Below, piece after piece: positions 35,519-45,182 of a stretch of 64,000 nt of DNA. The position numbers were made by a program, and so were the translations under genes. The stretch spans positions 99,430 to 163,429 of the forward strand of contig NZ_MUNP01000046.1 of assembly GCF_002001105.1 (NCBI RefSeq), given 5' to 3'. The notes beneath the pieces are model-generated. The model had not been told where the DNA came from and searched no databases. It saw nothing but the letters and a program-made list of their open reading frames with translations. Position 1 is the first letter of the stretch, and every line of letters starts with the position of its first letter. Origin of the DNA: Rhodanobacter sp. C06. GTDB lineage: Bacteria; Pseudomonadota; Gammaproteobacteria; Xanthomonadales; Rhodanobacteraceae.

Positions 35519-35545
35519 GAACTTGCGCGCCCGGCCCCGGTCTGA
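35519..35545 (+). promoter_or_regulatory. Sigma-E (RpoE) autoregulated promoter
   Basis: GAACTT at 35519-35524, exactly 16 bases, then TCTGA at 35541-35545: the extracytoplasmic sigma-E consensus. It lies about 40 bases upstream of the gene for the sigma factor itself, so RpoE very probably activates its own operon. Confidence 0.85.
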
Positions 35546-35587
35546 GCAGCGCTCGTTCTGGCACAAGCTCCGCAGCGGAAGACGGCA

Positions 35588-36202
35588 TTGACGACGGAAA
35601 CGGCCCGCACGGGCGAAAACGAACTGGATCGGGCACTGGTCGAACGCGTGCAGGGCGGCGACAAGCGTGCCTTCGATCTCCTGGTGCGCAAATACCAGCA
35701 CAAGGTGATCGGGCTGGTCTCGCGCTACGTGAGGAGCCACGCCGAGTGCGAGGACATCGCGCAGGAGTCCTTCATCCGCGCCTGGCGGGCGATCGGCTCG
35801 TTCCGCGGCGACAGCGCGTTCTACACCTGGCTGTACAAGATCGCGGTGAACACCGCGAAGAACCACCTTGTGGCGATGGGGCGGCGTCCGCCCACCGACG
35901 ACATCGACGCCGAGGACGCCGTGTTCCTGTCCGGCGCCGAGCGCATGCACGACAGCGCCACCCCCGAGCGCGAGCTGATGCGGCAGGAAATTGAACATTC
36001 GGTGTTTTCCACTGTCCAAGCGCTGCCTGAGGAACTCAGGGTGGCCATCACGCTGCGCGAGGTGGACGGCCTGAGCTACGAGGAAATCGCCGAGGCGATG
36101 GGCTGCCCGATCGGTACGGTGCGTTCGCGCATCTTCCGGGCCCGCGAGGCGATCGACGAGAAGTTGCGACCATTGTTGTCGGATCGCGAGGAGCAGACAT
36201 GA
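35588..36202 (+). CDS. rpoE: RNA polymerase sigma factor RpoE (sigma-24, ECF)
   Basis: 204 residues from a TTG start. Sigma region 2 (about 15-85: DKRAFDLLVRKYQHKVIGLVSRYV, ECEDIAQESFIRAWRAIGSFRG, FYTWLYKIAVNTAKNHLV) and region 4 (about 135-190: ALPEELRVAITLREVDGLSYEEIAEAMG, PIGTVRSRIFRAREAI). It controls the envelope stress response. Overlaps its anti-sigma gene by four bases and is followed by the mucD protease, the AlgU/RpoE arrangement. Confidence 0.97.
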   Translation: MTTETARTGENELDRALVERVQGGDKRAFDLLVRKYQHKVIGLVSRYVRSHAECEDIAQESFIRAWRAIGSFRGDSAFYTWLYKIAVNTAKNHLVAMGRRPPTDDIDAEDAVFLSGAERMHDSATPERELMRQEIEHSVFSTVQALPEELRVAITLREVDGLSYEEIAEAMGCPIGTVRSRIFRAREAIDEKLRPLLSDREEQT

Positions 36203-36873
36203 ACCAGCCAGACCAGCATGCGCGTGAACACCTTTCGGCCGGCATCGACGGCGAACTGTCGCACGAGGAACTGCGCTTCCTGCTGCGCCGGCTCGACCAC
36301 GACGGCGAGCTGCGCCGCACCTGGGTGAGCTATCACGTCGCCCGCGACGGCTTGCGCAAACAGCTGCCGCCGCTGGCCGAGGCCGGCTTCGTGTCGCGGG
36401 TGATGCTGGCGATCGAGCAGGAATCGGTCGTGGTCGCCATGCCGCGCCACCATCGCTGGCTGCGCTGGTCCGCCGGTGGCGCGATCGCTGCGAGCGTCGC
36501 TGCCGCGGCACTGATGATCGCCCAGCCCACCGGCGATGCCGAACGGCACGCGGCCCCGCTGACCGCGCAGGCTGCGCCGCCGGGCATGCCGGTGAAGAGC
36601 GCGCCAGCCGCCGCGCCGCAGCCGGAAGTGGCGGTGGTGCCGCCGTGGCTGAGCGGCAAGGCGCCCGGCCTGCTCAGCCAGCGCGCCTCGGCCACGCTGG
36701 CTGCGCCGGTCGATGCCGGCCTCTCGCCGTCGTACGGCGGTCGCGGCATGTCGCCGTTTCGCGCGCAGCGCTACCGCACGCTGGACAATCATGACGGCAG
36801 CTACCTGATCCTGCTCGACCCGGCCCAGCAGCAAGTGCCGGACGCTCCGCGCCAAGGCGCCAGCGCCCAGTAA
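36199..36873 (+). CDS. rseA: RseA-like anti-sigma-E factor
   Basis: 224 residues. N-terminal cytoplasmic anti-sigma domain (about 1-80: REHLSAGIDGELSHEELRFLLRRLDHDGELRRTW matches RseA_N), one membrane segment (about 92-110, SAGGAIAASVAAAALMIA) and an Ala/Pro-rich periplasmic part with RGMSPFRAQRYRTLD near the end. It binds RpoE until regulated proteolysis by DegS- and RseP-type proteases releases it. No rseB gene is seen next to it. Confidence 0.92.
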   Translation: MNQPDQHAREHLSAGIDGELSHEELRFLLRRLDHDGELRRTWVSYHVARDGLRKQLPPLAEAGFVSRVMLAIEQESVVVAMPRHHRWLRWSAGGAIAASVAAAALMIAQPTGDAERHAAPLTAQAAPPGMPVKSAPAAAPQPEVAVVPPWLSGKAPGLLSQRASATLAAPVDAGLSPSYGGRGMSPFRAQRYRTLDNHDGSYLILLDPAQQQVPDAPRQGASAQ

Positions 36874-36994
36874 GGCGGGACCGCGTGCACGCACCGCGGT
36901 CCGCCTCTCCATCCGTTCCGCTCACCCGCGACCCGACCAGGGCCGTCGGTGGCGCGTGTCCGTTCCGAAGCCTGAACCGATCCTAGGAGGCGTC

Positions 36995-38476
36995 ATGAAA
37001 TCATCCATCCTGCGCAGCTCCCGCCTGAGCCTGCTGGTGTGCTGTGCCCTGGCCGGCACGGTCCTGGCCGTGCCGGTGGTGCAGGCCCAGCCGGCACCTG
37101 TCGCGGCCTCCCTGCCGGACTTCACCGGCATCGTGCAGAAGAACGCACCCGCCGTGGTGCAGGTGGAGGCGAAGTACAGCGGTCGCAGCAAGCCGAACGC
37201 ACGCGGCCTGTCGGGGCAGGGCGGCATGCCGAACGATCCGCAGGCCGAGCTGTTCCGCCGCTTCTTCGGCATGCCGATGATGCCGTCGCCGGCGGAACAG
37301 GCGCATACCTCGCTGGGCTCGGGCTTCATCATTTCCGGCGACGGCTACATCCTCACCAACAACCACGTGGTGGCCGATGCCGACAAGGTGATCGTGCGCC
37401 TGCAGGACCGGCGCATCCTCGACGCCAAGGTGGTGGGCACCGATCCCACCTACGACATCGCCCTGCTCAAGGTGGACGCGGGCGGCAGCCTGCCCACGGT
37501 GAGCATCGGCGACTCGCGTGGCTTGAAGCCCGGCCAGTGGGTGCTGGCGATCGGCTCGCCGTTCGGTTTCGACTACACCGTGACCCAGGGCATCGTCAGC
37601 GCGATCGGCCGCAACCTGGGCAGCCAGGACCAGCCCTACACCTCGTTCATCCAGACCGACGTGCCAATCAACCGCGGCAATTCCGGCGGCCCGTTGTTCA
37701 ACTTGCAGGGCCAGGTGGTGGGCATCAACTCGCAGATCTATTCCGGCACGGGCGGCTACCAGGGCGTGTCGTTCTCGATCCCGATCGACGTGGCGATGAA
37801 CGCGGTGGAGCAGCTCAAGACCAAGGGCTACGTGACGCGTGGCCAGCTGGGCGTGCTGGTCCAGGCCGTCGATGACGACATGGAGAAGGCCTACAAGCTG
37901 CCGGATGCCTCCGGCGCGGCGGTCGCCGAGGTGACCGCCAGCAGCGGCGCGGAGAAGGCCGGTATCCAGCTCGGCGACATCATCCTAGGCTATGACGGCC
38001 ACGTGATCCGCAGTCCTTCCGACCTGCCGCCGCTGGTGGGCATGACCAAGCCGGGTACGCGGGTGCCGCTGGAGATCCTGCGCAACGGCAAGAAGCAGAC
38101 CGTGCAGGTCACCATCGGCGCGATGCCGCGTGACCAGGATGCGGTGGACAACGGCGGCGCGGCGCCGGGCGCGAACAGCAGCGGCACCGCCGCGCTGGGG
38201 ATCACCGTGCAGCCGCTGGACAACGCCACCCGCAAGCAGATGGACCTGAAGTCCGGGCAGGGCGTGCTGGTCGGCGATGTCACCGGCGCGGTGGCGGCGC
38301 AGGCCGGCTTGCAGCCGGGCGACGTGATCCTGATGGTGAACCAGCAGCCGGTGGGCAGCGTGGAGGCGTTCCGCGCCGCGACGAAGGACGTGAAGGCCGG
38401 TTCCACGGTGCTGCTGCTGGTGCGCCGCGACGGGCAGAACCGCTTCTTCGGCCTGACCGTGCCGGACGGCAAGTAA
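36995..38476 (+). CDS. mucD: DegP/MucD-family periplasmic serine endoprotease
   Basis: 493 residues from ATG 36995 with RBS TAGGAGG. Signal peptide (about 1-34, cleaved near VVQAQP), trypsin-like domain with triad H124 (NNHVVADAD), D154 (YDIALLKV) and S230 (GNSGGPLF), then two PDZ domains (about 280-375 and 400-490). Degrades and refolds misfolded envelope proteins. As third gene of the sigma-E operon it is expected to be stress induced and, as for AlgU/MucD, to feed back on the pathway. Confidence 0.96.
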   Translation: MKSSILRSSRLSLLVCCALAGTVLAVPVVQAQPAPVAASLPDFTGIVQKNAPAVVQVEAKYSGRSKPNARGLSGQGGMPNDPQAELFRRFFGMPMMPSPAEQAHTSLGSGFIISGDGYILTNNHVVADADKVIVRLQDRRILDAKVVGTDPTYDIALLKVDAGGSLPTVSIGDSRGLKPGQWVLAIGSPFGFDYTVTQGIVSAIGRNLGSQDQPYTSFIQTDVPINRGNSGGPLFNLQGQVVGINSQIYSGTGGYQGVSFSIPIDVAMNAVEQLKTKGYVTRGQLGVLVQAVDDDMEKAYKLPDASGAAVAEVTASSGAEKAGIQLGDIILGYDGHVIRSPSDLPPLVGMTKPGTRVPLEILRNGKKQTVQVTIGAMPRDQDAVDNGGAAPGANSSGTAALGITVQPLDNATRKQMDLKSGQGVLVGDVTGAVAAQAGLQPGDVILMVNQQPVGSVEAFRAATKDVKAGSTVLLLVRRDGQNRFFGLTVPDGK

Positions 38477-38655
38477 GGCGAATCCGCTGCGGGCGTCATC
38501 GCCATGCGATGGCGCCCGTGCCGCGTCGAGTGGCGAGGGCATGACGCGGGTCAGTTCCATGCGACAATACGGGGTTCGCGTCGCCATTCCGGCGGCGCGC
38601 CGCCCGCGCCAGGCGCGGTGGCACCACCCAAGGTACGGCAGGCTCTTCGCGCTCC

Positions 38656-40446
38656 ATGGAACTGATCCGCAATTTCTCCATCATCGCCCACATCGACCAC
38701 GGCAAGTCCACGCTCGCGGATCGCATCATCCAGATCTGCGGCGGCCTTGCCGAGCGCGAGATGGAAGCGCAGGTGCTGGACAACAACCCGATCGAGCGCG
38801 AACGCGGCATCACCATCAAGGCGCAGTCGGTGTCGCTGCCGTACAAGGCGCGCGACGGCAAGACCTACCAGCTCAACTTCATCGACACCCCCGGCCACGT
38901 GGACTTCTCCTACGAGGTCAGCCGCTCGCTGGCGGCCTGCGAAGGTGCGCTGCTGGTGGTGGACGCCGCGCAGGGCGTGGAGGCGCAGTCCGTCGCGAAC
39001 TGCTACACGGCCGTCGAGATGGGCCTGGAAGTGGTGCCCGTGCTGAACAAGATCGACCTGCCCACCGCCGACATCGACAAGGTGAAGGGCGAGATCGAGG
39101 CGGTGATCGGCATCGACGCCACCGACGCGGTGGCGATCAGCGCCAAGACCGGCCTCAACGTGGTCGAGGTGCTGGAGGCCATCGTGGCACGCATCCCGCC
39201 GCCGCAGCCGCGCGACACCGACAAGCTGCAGGCGCTGATCATCGACTCGTGGTTTGACAACTACCTCGGCGTGATCTCGCTGGTCCGCGTGATGCAAGGC
39301 GAGATCAGGCCGGGCGACAAGCTGCTGGTGATGTCCACCGGCCGCACTCACGAAGTGGACGAGGTGGGCGTGTTCACGCCCAAGCGCAAGAAGCTGGACA
39401 AGCTTTCCGCGGGCGAGGTGGGCTGGATCAACGCCTCGATCAAGGACGTGCACGGCGCGCCGGTGGGCGACACGCTCACCCACGCCGGCAAGCCTGCTTC
39501 CAAACCGCTGCCCGGTTTCCAGACCATGCAGCCGCGGGTGTTCGCCGGCTTGTTTCCGGTCTCGGCCGACGACTTTCCCGCGATGCGCGAGGCGCTGGAC
39601 AAGCTGCGCCTGAACGACGCCGCGCTGTTCTTCGAACCGGAATCCTCCGAGGCGATGGGCTTCGGCTTCCGTTGCGGCTTCCTCGGCATGCTGCACATGG
39701 AGATCGTGCAGGAGCGGCTGGAGCGCGAGTACGACCTCAACCTCATCACCACCGCCCCCACCGTGGTGTACGAGGTGCTGAAGAGCGATGGCACGGTGCT
39801 GGCGCTGGACAACCCGGCCAAGCTGCCGCCGGTGCCGCAGATCGAGGAGATCCGCGAGCCGGTCATCGTGGCCAGCATCCTCACTCCGCCGGACTACATC
39901 GGCAACATCGTCACGCTGTGCCAGGAAAAGCGTGGCGTCCAGCGCTCGATCCAGTACCTGGCCAGCCAGGTGCAGATCACCTACGAGCTGCCGCTGGCCG
40001 AGGTGGTGCTGGACTTCTTCGATCGCCTGAAGTCGGTGTCGCGCGGCTACGCGTCGATGGACTATCACTTCGAGCGCTTCGACGCCGGCCCGTTCGTGCG
40101 CGTGGACGTACTGATCAACGGTGACCGCGTGGATGCGCTTTCCCTCATCGTGCATCGTTCGCACGCGGATCGCCGCGGCCGCGAACTGGTCGAGCGCATG
40201 AAGGACCTGATCCCGCGCCAGCAGTTCGACGTGGCGATCCAGGCCGCCGTGGGTGCGCAGGTCATCGCGCGCTCCACGGTGAAGGCGCTGCGCAAGAATG
40301 TCTTGGCCAAGTGCTACGGCGGCGACGTCAGCCGCAAGAAGAAGCTCTTGGAGAAGCAGAAGGAAGGCAAGAAACGCATGAAACAGGTCGGTCGGGTGGA
40401 GATTCCGCAGGAAGCCTTCCTCGCCGTGTTGCGGACAGACAAATAA
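38656..40446 (+). CDS. lepA: Elongation factor 4 (LepA)
   Basis: 596 residues, family length. Translational GTPase: P-loop AHIDHGKST, switch region [21 protein letters not shown]; domains II and III; LepA-specific C-terminal domain ending [26 protein letters not shown]. Acts on translating or assembling 30S ribosomes. Encoded just upstream of the signal peptidase gene, as in most proteobacteria. Confidence 0.98.
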   Translation: MELIRNFSIIAHIDHGKSTLADRIIQICGGLAEREMEAQVLDNNPIERERGITIKAQSVSLPYKARDGKTYQLNFIDTPGHVDFSYEVSRSLAACEGALLVVDAAQGVEAQSVANCYTAVEMGLEVVPVLNKIDLPTADIDKVKGEIEAVIGIDATDAVAISAKTGLNVVEVLEAIVARIPPPQPRDTDKLQALIIDSWFDNYLGVISLVRVMQGEIRPGDKLLVMSTGRTHEVDEVGVFTPKRKKLDKLSAGEVGWINASIKDVHGAPVGDTLTHAGKPASKPLPGFQTMQPRVFAGLFPVSADDFPAMREALDKLRLNDAALFFEPESSEAMGFGFRCGFLGMLHMEIVQERLEREYDLNLITTAPTVVYEVLKSDGTVLALDNPAKLPPVPQIEEIREPVIVASILTPPDYIGNIVTLCQEKRGVQRSIQYLASQVQITYELPLAEVVLDFFDRLKSVSRGYASMDYHFERFDAGPFVRVDVLINGDRVDALSLIVHRSHADRRGRELVERMKDLIPRQQFDVAIQAAVGAQVIARSTVKALRKNVLAKCYGGDVSRKKKLLEKQKEGKKRMKQVGRVEIPQEAFLAVLRTDK

Positions 40447-40470
40447 GAAGCGGCACTCCCAGGAGTAAGC

Positions 40471-41385
40471 ATGGAATTCGACTTTTCCGCGATCCTGCTC
40501 GGCCTCACCGTGCTGTTCGGCGTGGTGTGGGGACTGGATCGGCTGTTCCTCTACAAGAAGCGCAAGGCGCGCCTCGACGCGGCCGGCAGCGAGTACCGCG
40601 ACCCGGCGCCGGTGGACTGGGCGCGCTCGCTATTCCCGGTGGTGCTGGCGGTGCTGGTGCTGCGTTCCTTCGTAGCCGAGCCGTTCCGCATCCCCTCCGG
40701 TTCGATGATGCCCACGCTGGACGTGGGCGATTTCATCCTGGTCAACAAGTTCGCCTACGGCCTGCGTCTGCCGGCGTTCAACACCAAGTTCCTCGACCTT
40801 GGCGAGCCGAAGCGCGGCGACGTGGTGGTGTTTCGCTGGCCGGGTTATCTGTGCCAAGACGCCAGCGGCAAGCTGGTGCGCAGCGGTGACTACGGCTGCG
40901 CCGACCCGCATGCGCCGGTACCCAGCCAGAACTGGATCAAGCGGGTGATCGGCCTGCCCGGCGACAGCATTGAGATCCACGGCTCCGACCTGCTGATCAA
41001 CGGCAAGCCGGTCACGGCCACCGAGATCGGCCCCTACGTGGGCAACCCGCAGCGCAACGAGGAGCGCCTGATGCTGGACATGGGCGCCACGGTCTGGACC
41101 GAGCACCTGCAGCGCGAGGACGGCAAGCTGGTCAACCACCTGATCGCACGTATGCCGGCCTACACCACGCCGAACTCGATCCCGAACCCCGTGGTGCCCT
41201 CGAAGGTGCCGCCGGGCTGCTACCTGGTGATGGGCGACAACCGCAACAACAGCACCGACAGCCGCTGGTGGGGCTGCCTGCCGGAGCAGGACTTGGCGGG
41301 CAAGGCCTTCATGATCTGGATGAGCTGGAAGGGCTGGGGTGCCGGTGGCGTGGACTTCCACCGCATCGGGACGATCATCCACTGA
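40471..41385 (+). CDS. lepB: Signal peptidase I
   Basis: 304 residues. Two N-terminal membrane segments (about 5-24 and 52-70) then the periplasmic catalytic domain. Catalytic Ser in FRIPSGSMMPTL (near residue 76-78) and Lys in NWIKRVIGLPGD (near 157); box D/E GDNRNNSTDSRWWG. Removes signal peptides from Sec and Tat substrates such as the mucD, FKBP and YdbH-like proteins in this window. RBS CAGGAG, 24 bases after lepA. Confidence 0.97.
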   Translation: MEFDFSAILLGLTVLFGVVWGLDRLFLYKKRKARLDAAGSEYRDPAPVDWARSLFPVVLAVLVLRSFVAEPFRIPSGSMMPTLDVGDFILVNKFAYGLRLPAFNTKFLDLGEPKRGDVVVFRWPGYLCQDASGKLVRSGDYGCADPHAPVPSQNWIKRVIGLPGDSIEIHGSDLLINGKPVTATEIGPYVGNPQRNEERLMLDMGATVWTEHLQREDGKLVNHLIARMPAYTTPNSIPNPVVPSKVPPGCYLVMGDNRNNSTDSRWWGCLPEQDLAGKAFMIWMSWKGWGAGGVDFHRIGTIIH

Positions 41386-41501
41386 TGTGACGCGGCGGTG
41401 GATGCACGCCGCGTGGCCGCTGGCATAATCGGTGCCGGCGGCCTACTCGGTTGCCTGACACAAGCACAACCGGCCGCGCCGGTCACATAGCTGAGGGGAC
41501 T

Positions 41502-41885
41502 ATGAAAACGAAACAGTCGGGCGTGACCTTGGTCGGATTCCTGGTGATCCTGCTGGTAGTGGGCTTCTTCGGCTACATGGCGATGAAGCTGGTGCCGTCC
41601 TATACCGAATACGGTGGCGTGGTGAAGGCGGTGAACCAGGAAGCTTCGAGCGGAACATCGGGCAAGTCACTGGACGAGATCCGTCGCGATCTGATGTTCA
41701 AGTTTGACAATCAATACGTTGGCGACAACACCATCAAACCGACCGACATCACGATCAGCCGCGACAACGGCGGTGGCAGTACGCTGCATGTCGTCTACGA
41801 CAAGGACATCCCGTTCATGTACAACATCGATTTTCTGCTGCACTTCGAGAAGAGTGTGAAGATGCAGGGCAACGTGAACGAGTGA
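41502..41885 (+). CDS. DUF4845 small membrane protein
   Basis: 127 residues from MKTKQSGVTLVGFLVILLVVGFFGYMAMKLVPSY. Pilin-like N-terminus (GVTL followed by a long hydrophobic helix, about 7-28) then a soluble periplasmic domain. This is the DUF4845 protein regularly found between lepB and rnc in beta- and gammaproteobacteria; function unknown. Its stop overlaps the GTG start of rnc by four bases. Confidence 0.88.
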   Translation: MKTKQSGVTLVGFLVILLVVGFFGYMAMKLVPSYTEYGGVVKAVNQEASSGTSGKSLDEIRRDLMFKFDNQYVGDNTIKPTDITISRDNGGGSTLHVVYDKDIPFMYNIDFLLHFEKSVKMQGNVNE

Positions 41886-42556
41886 GCCGCCCCCGCTTGA
41901 CCCTGAACTACCGTTTTTGCGATCCCGAACTTGCCGCGCTGGCGCTGACCCACCGCAGCGTCGGCAAGCCGAACAACGAGCGCCTGGAGTTCCTCGGCGA
42001 TGCCCTGCTGGGCGCCTTCGTCGCCGAGATGCTGTACGAGGCGCACCCGAAGGCCAGCGAGGGCGAGTTGTCGCGCCTGCGCGCGCAGCTGGTCAACGGC
42101 CAGGCGCTGGCGGCGATCGCGCGCGAGTTGGAACTGGGCGATGCGTTGAAGCTCGGTCCCGGCGAGTTGAAGAGCGGCGGTTTCCGCCGCGATTCCATCC
42201 TCGCCGACGCGTTCGAGGCGTTGCTGGCGGCGGTCTTCCTCGATGGCGGCCTCGATGACTGCCGGCAGGTGGTGCGCGAGTTGTTCGCGGAACGCATCGC
42301 CGCGCTGCAACGCTCCTCCAAGGATGCCAAGACGCGCCTGCAGGAGTGGCTGCAAGGCCATGGCCATGCGCTGCCGCAGTACGAACTGGTCGACAGCCAC
42401 GGCGAGGACCACGCCAAGGTCTTCGACGTGCGCTGCACGGTGACCGAGCCGCAGCCGTTCAGCGCCGAGGCCAGCGGCTCCAGCCGGCGCCAGGCCGAAC
42501 AGGACGCCGCCGACAGCGTGCTGGCCCACTTGATCGAGCAGTCGCGCGCCGCCTGA
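41882..42556 (+). CDS. rnc: Ribonuclease III
   Basis: 224 residues from GTG 41882. Catalytic domain with the signature NERLEFLGDALLG (about 32-44) and the second acidic cluster FRRDSILADAFEALLAAVFLDGG, then a double-stranded RNA-binding domain (about 150-222: DAKTRLQEWLQGHGHALPQYEL, ASGSSRRQAEQDAAD). Processes rRNA precursors and structured mRNAs. Coupled to the DUF4845 gene and followed by era, the usual rnc-era-recO order. Confidence 0.97.
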   Translation: MSRPRLTLNYRFCDPELAALALTHRSVGKPNNERLEFLGDALLGAFVAEMLYEAHPKASEGELSRLRAQLVNGQALAAIARELELGDALKLGPGELKSGGFRRDSILADAFEALLAAVFLDGGLDDCRQVVRELFAERIAALQRSSKDAKTRLQEWLQGHGHALPQYELVDSHGEDHAKVFDVRCTVTEPQPFSAEASGSSRRQAEQDAADSVLAHLIEQSRAA

Positions 42557-42568
42557 GCAGTCCGCTGC

Positions 42569-42600
42569 TTGCGGCAGCAAGCGGCACGCGCGACTACAAT
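42569..42600 (+). promoter_or_regulatory. Possible promoter upstream of era
   Basis: TACAAT at 42595-42600 with a possible -35 TTGCGG at 42569-42574; the 20-base spacer is long, so this is weak. The gene may simply be read from the upstream operon. Confidence 0.3.
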
Positions 42601-42628
42601 GCCTCTCCCAGCCCGAGCACCCATTCCC

Positions 42629-43564
42629 ATGGATCATTCCGACGAACCCGTTGCCGACGGCGTGCTGCCGCATGCCGACTATCGCTGCGGCCTGGTCGCG
42701 CTGGCCGGTCGCCCGAACGTGGGCAAGTCGACCCTGCTCAATGCGCTGATCGGCTTCCGCCTCTCCATCGTCAGCCCGCGCCCGCAGACCACCCGCCACC
42801 GCATTCTCGGCATCGCCAGCAGCGAGGCGGGGCAGATCCTCTATGTCGACACGCCCGGCTTGCACCGCGGCGCCAAGCGGGCGATGAACCGCAGCCTCAA
42901 CCGTGCCGCGCGAGCGGCGATCAGCGACGTGGACCTGGTGGTGCAGGTGATCGAGGCCGGCCGCTGGACCGACGAGGACGAGGCGCTGTACGCCGCGCTC
43001 ACCGAGCAGAAGGCGCCGCGCCTGCTGGTCATCAACAAGGTGGACCTCAGCAAGGACAAGACGACCCTGCTGCCGTTCGTCGCCGGCTTGAGCGAGAAGC
43101 ACCAGTACGACGAGATCCACTACGCCAGTGCGTTGAAGAAGAAGGGCCTGGCCGAGCTGGAGCGGGCCATCCTCGCCCGTTTGCCGGTGCGCGCGCCGGT
43201 CTACGGCGAGGACGAGATCACCGACCGCAGCGAGCGCTTCCTCGCCGCTGAGATGGTGCGCGAGCAACTGATGCTGCGGCTGGACCAGGAACTGCCCTAT
43301 GCCACCACGGTGGAGATCGAGCAGTTCAATGACCGTCCCGACGGAGTCGCCGAGATCCACGCGGTGATCTGGGTGGAGCGCGCCGGCCAGAAGGCCATCG
43401 TGATCGGCCAGGGCGGCGCCCAGCTCAAGGCCATCGGCACGGCCGCGCGCCGGCACATGGAGCGCCTGTTCGAGCGCAAGGTCTTCCTCAAGTTGTGGGT
43501 GAAGGTGCGCGAAGGCTGGGTGGACGACGAAGCGATGCTGAAGAAGTTCGGCTATACGGATTAG
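42629..43564 (+). CDS. era: GTPase Era
   Basis: 311 residues from [11 protein letters not shown] (an upstream ATG at 42599 is possible). G domain: G1 GRPNVGKS (about 29-36), switch with [10 protein letters not shown]3 DTPGLH, G4 NKVD, then the C-terminal KH domain with [25 protein letters not shown]. Binds the 3' end of 16S rRNA and checks 30S maturation. Confidence 0.97.
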   Translation: MDHSDEPVADGVLPHADYRCGLVALAGRPNVGKSTLLNALIGFRLSIVSPRPQTTRHRILGIASSEAGQILYVDTPGLHRGAKRAMNRSLNRAARAAISDVDLVVQVIEAGRWTDEDEALYAALTEQKAPRLLVINKVDLSKDKTTLLPFVAGLSEKHQYDEIHYASALKKKGLAELERAILARLPVRAPVYGEDEITDRSERFLAAEMVREQLMLRLDQELPYATTVEIEQFNDRPDGVAEIHAVIWVERAGQKAIVIGQGGAQLKAIGTAARRHMERLFERKVFLKLWVKVREGWVDDEAMLKKFGYTD

Positions 43565-43680
43565 GAGTGGGAGGTGAGGAGTGAGAAGTGAGAGAGAAGC
43601 CGGGGATGCTTCTCGCATCATCGCCATTCGCCTTTCGCTGCTTGCGCGGTCCCACTTCTCACTTCTCGTTCCTCACTCCT
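43563..43680. repeat. GAGTGAGAAGTGAG-type imperfect inverted repeat
   Basis: Left arm from 43563 (GGAGTGAGAAGTGAG at 43578-43592) and right arm 43650-43680 (CACTTCTCACTTCTCG...CTCACTCCT) are imperfect reverse complements around about 55 bases. The purine-rich GAGAAGTGAG unit recurs within each arm. It fills the era-recO gap and leaves recO without an obvious ribosome binding site. Confidence 0.6.
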
Positions 43681-43688
43681 GATTTTTC

Positions 43689-44399
43689 ATGCGACTCGAC
43701 CAGCAACCCGCCTACGTGCTGCATGCGCGGCCCTACCGCGAGACTTCGCTGCTGCTCGAATGCCTGACCCGCGACCAAGGCCGGCTCGGCGTGGTGGCGC
43801 GCGGGGTGCGTGGCGAACGGGCGAAGTTGCGGCGGGCGCAACTGGAGCCATTCCAGCTGCTGGCGCTGGACCTGCTGTTGCGCGGCGAACTGGCCACGCT
43901 GACGGGAGTCGAGACGGTGGGCATGCCGCTGCGACTGACCGGCGATCACGGCCTGGCGGGGCTTTACCTCAACGAGTTGGTGGTGCGGCTCACCGCACGG
44001 CAGGATGCCCATCCGGCGTTGTTCGACGCCTATGCCTGCACGCTGGCGCGGCTGGCCGCGGGCGAACCGGCGGGATGGACGTTGCGCCGTTTCGAGCGCG
44101 ACCTGCTGGAGGCCATCGGCTACGGACTGCAATTGCGCTGCGAGGCCGGCGGCGAGGAGGCGCTGCAGGCGCAGGCACATTACCGCTACGACGTGGAGCA
44201 AGGCGCCGTGCGTTGCGCGGCCGGTGCGGCCCGTGCCGTGCGCGGCGGCGACCTGCTGGCGCTGGCCGAAGACCGCATGCCGGACCCCGCGGGGGCGGCG
44301 GCGTTGCGGCGGCTGATGCGCGAGGTCATCCGTTACCACCTGGGCGGGGGCGAGCTGCGCGCGTGGCGCATGCTGGCGGGCGTGCAGCCGCGTCGTTGA
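43689..44399 (+). CDS. recO: DNA repair protein RecO
   Basis: 236 residues. N-terminal OB fold from PAYVLHARPYRETSLLLECLTRDQGRLGVVARGVRG (the conserved RecO opening) then a helical domain (about 80-235). Loads RecA onto SSB-coated DNA with RecR. It follows era as expected. No Shine-Dalgarno sequence is visible before the ATG, which follows the GAGTG repeat directly. Confidence 0.94.
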   Translation: MRLDQQPAYVLHARPYRETSLLLECLTRDQGRLGVVARGVRGERAKLRRAQLEPFQLLALDLLLRGELATLTGVETVGMPLRLTGDHGLAGLYLNELVVRLTARQDAHPALFDAYACTLARLAAGEPAGWTLRRFERDLLEAIGYGLQLRCEAGGEEALQAQAHYRYDVEQGAVRCAAGAARAVRGGDLLALAEDRMPDPAGAAALRRLMREVIRYHLGGGELRAWRMLAGVQPRR

Positions 44400-44411
44400 G
44401 GCGGCCGGCTC

Positions 44412-45182
44412 TCAGGTGTCCAGGGCCTGCAACGTGACCTGCACGGCGCTGCGGAATCGCGCGATGGCGGGGGCGACAGCGTGTGGCTCCTCGCGCAGCC
44501 GCAGCTGCAGGCTGGCCACCTCGGCGGCCAGCGCGGCGGTGCCGCAGAATCCGCAGGACGAACGCAGCCGGTGCAGCCGGTCGTCCAGTGCCGCCTGGTC
44601 GCGAACCGGCATGCCCAGCTCCTGGTAGAGCAAGGCAAGCTCGCCACGCAGCAGCTGGCGCAGCGCCTGCATGGTGCTGGCGTCGCCGCTGGCACGCAGG
44701 GCCGCGGTATCGTCCAACACCGGCGTGACACCGGGCAGCCGGGCCAGCAGGCGCTGCAGGTCGGCGATGCCGCAGGGTTTGCGCAGCACGTCGCCGAAGC
44801 CGCAGGCGAGCAGGCTGCGCTGTTCGGTGCTGTCCAGCTCGGCGGAGCTGGCGACCGCGAGACTGCCGGCGGAACGGGCCTGGGCGTCGGCGCGCAACGC
44901 CGCCAGCACCTCGCGGGCGCCGGCACCGGGCATGCGGCAGTCCAGCAGCAGCAGGTCGAAGGGTTCGCCGCGACCCTGCCGCAGCGCCTGCACGCCATCG
45001 GCGCAATCCGTCACGTGGGCGCCCAGCGAGCGCAATCCATCGCACAGGAAGCGGCGGCTGGCCGGATCGTCGTCGGCCACCAGCACACGCGGTGAAGGGG
45101 GGGGCAACGGGGCTGGCTGGCATGACCGGGTCCTTGGTTCAGCTGGTTTTGGCAGAATGGCCCGACATGCGCCCGACATCAA
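44412..45182 (-). CDS. Receiver-Hpt two-component protein
   Basis: About 256 residues; ATGs at 45182 and 45179 both possible, and the first 30 residues are proline-rich. Receiver domain (about 32-150) with acidic pocket VADDDPAS, phospho-acceptor Asp in LLLLDCRMPG and Lys in LRKPCG. A C-terminal helical domain (about 165-256) carries HRLRSSCGFCG, which resembles the Hpt motif HxLKG with the phospho-His. No histidine kinase is adjacent. Its 5' end overlaps that of the divergent YdbH-like gene by 16 bases. Confidence 0.82.
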   Translation of the reverse strand: MMSGACRAILPKPAEPRTRSCQPAPLPPPSPRVLVADDDPASRRFLCDGLRSLGAHVTDCADGVQALRQGRGEPFDLLLLDCRMPGAGAREVLAALRADAQARSAGSLAVASSAELDSTEQRSLLACGFGDVLRKPCGIADLQRLLARLPGVTPVLDDTAALRASGDASTMQALRQLLRGELALLYQELGMPVRDQAALDDRLHRLRSSCGFCGTAALAAEVASLQLRLREEPHAVAPAIARFRSAVQVTLQALDT

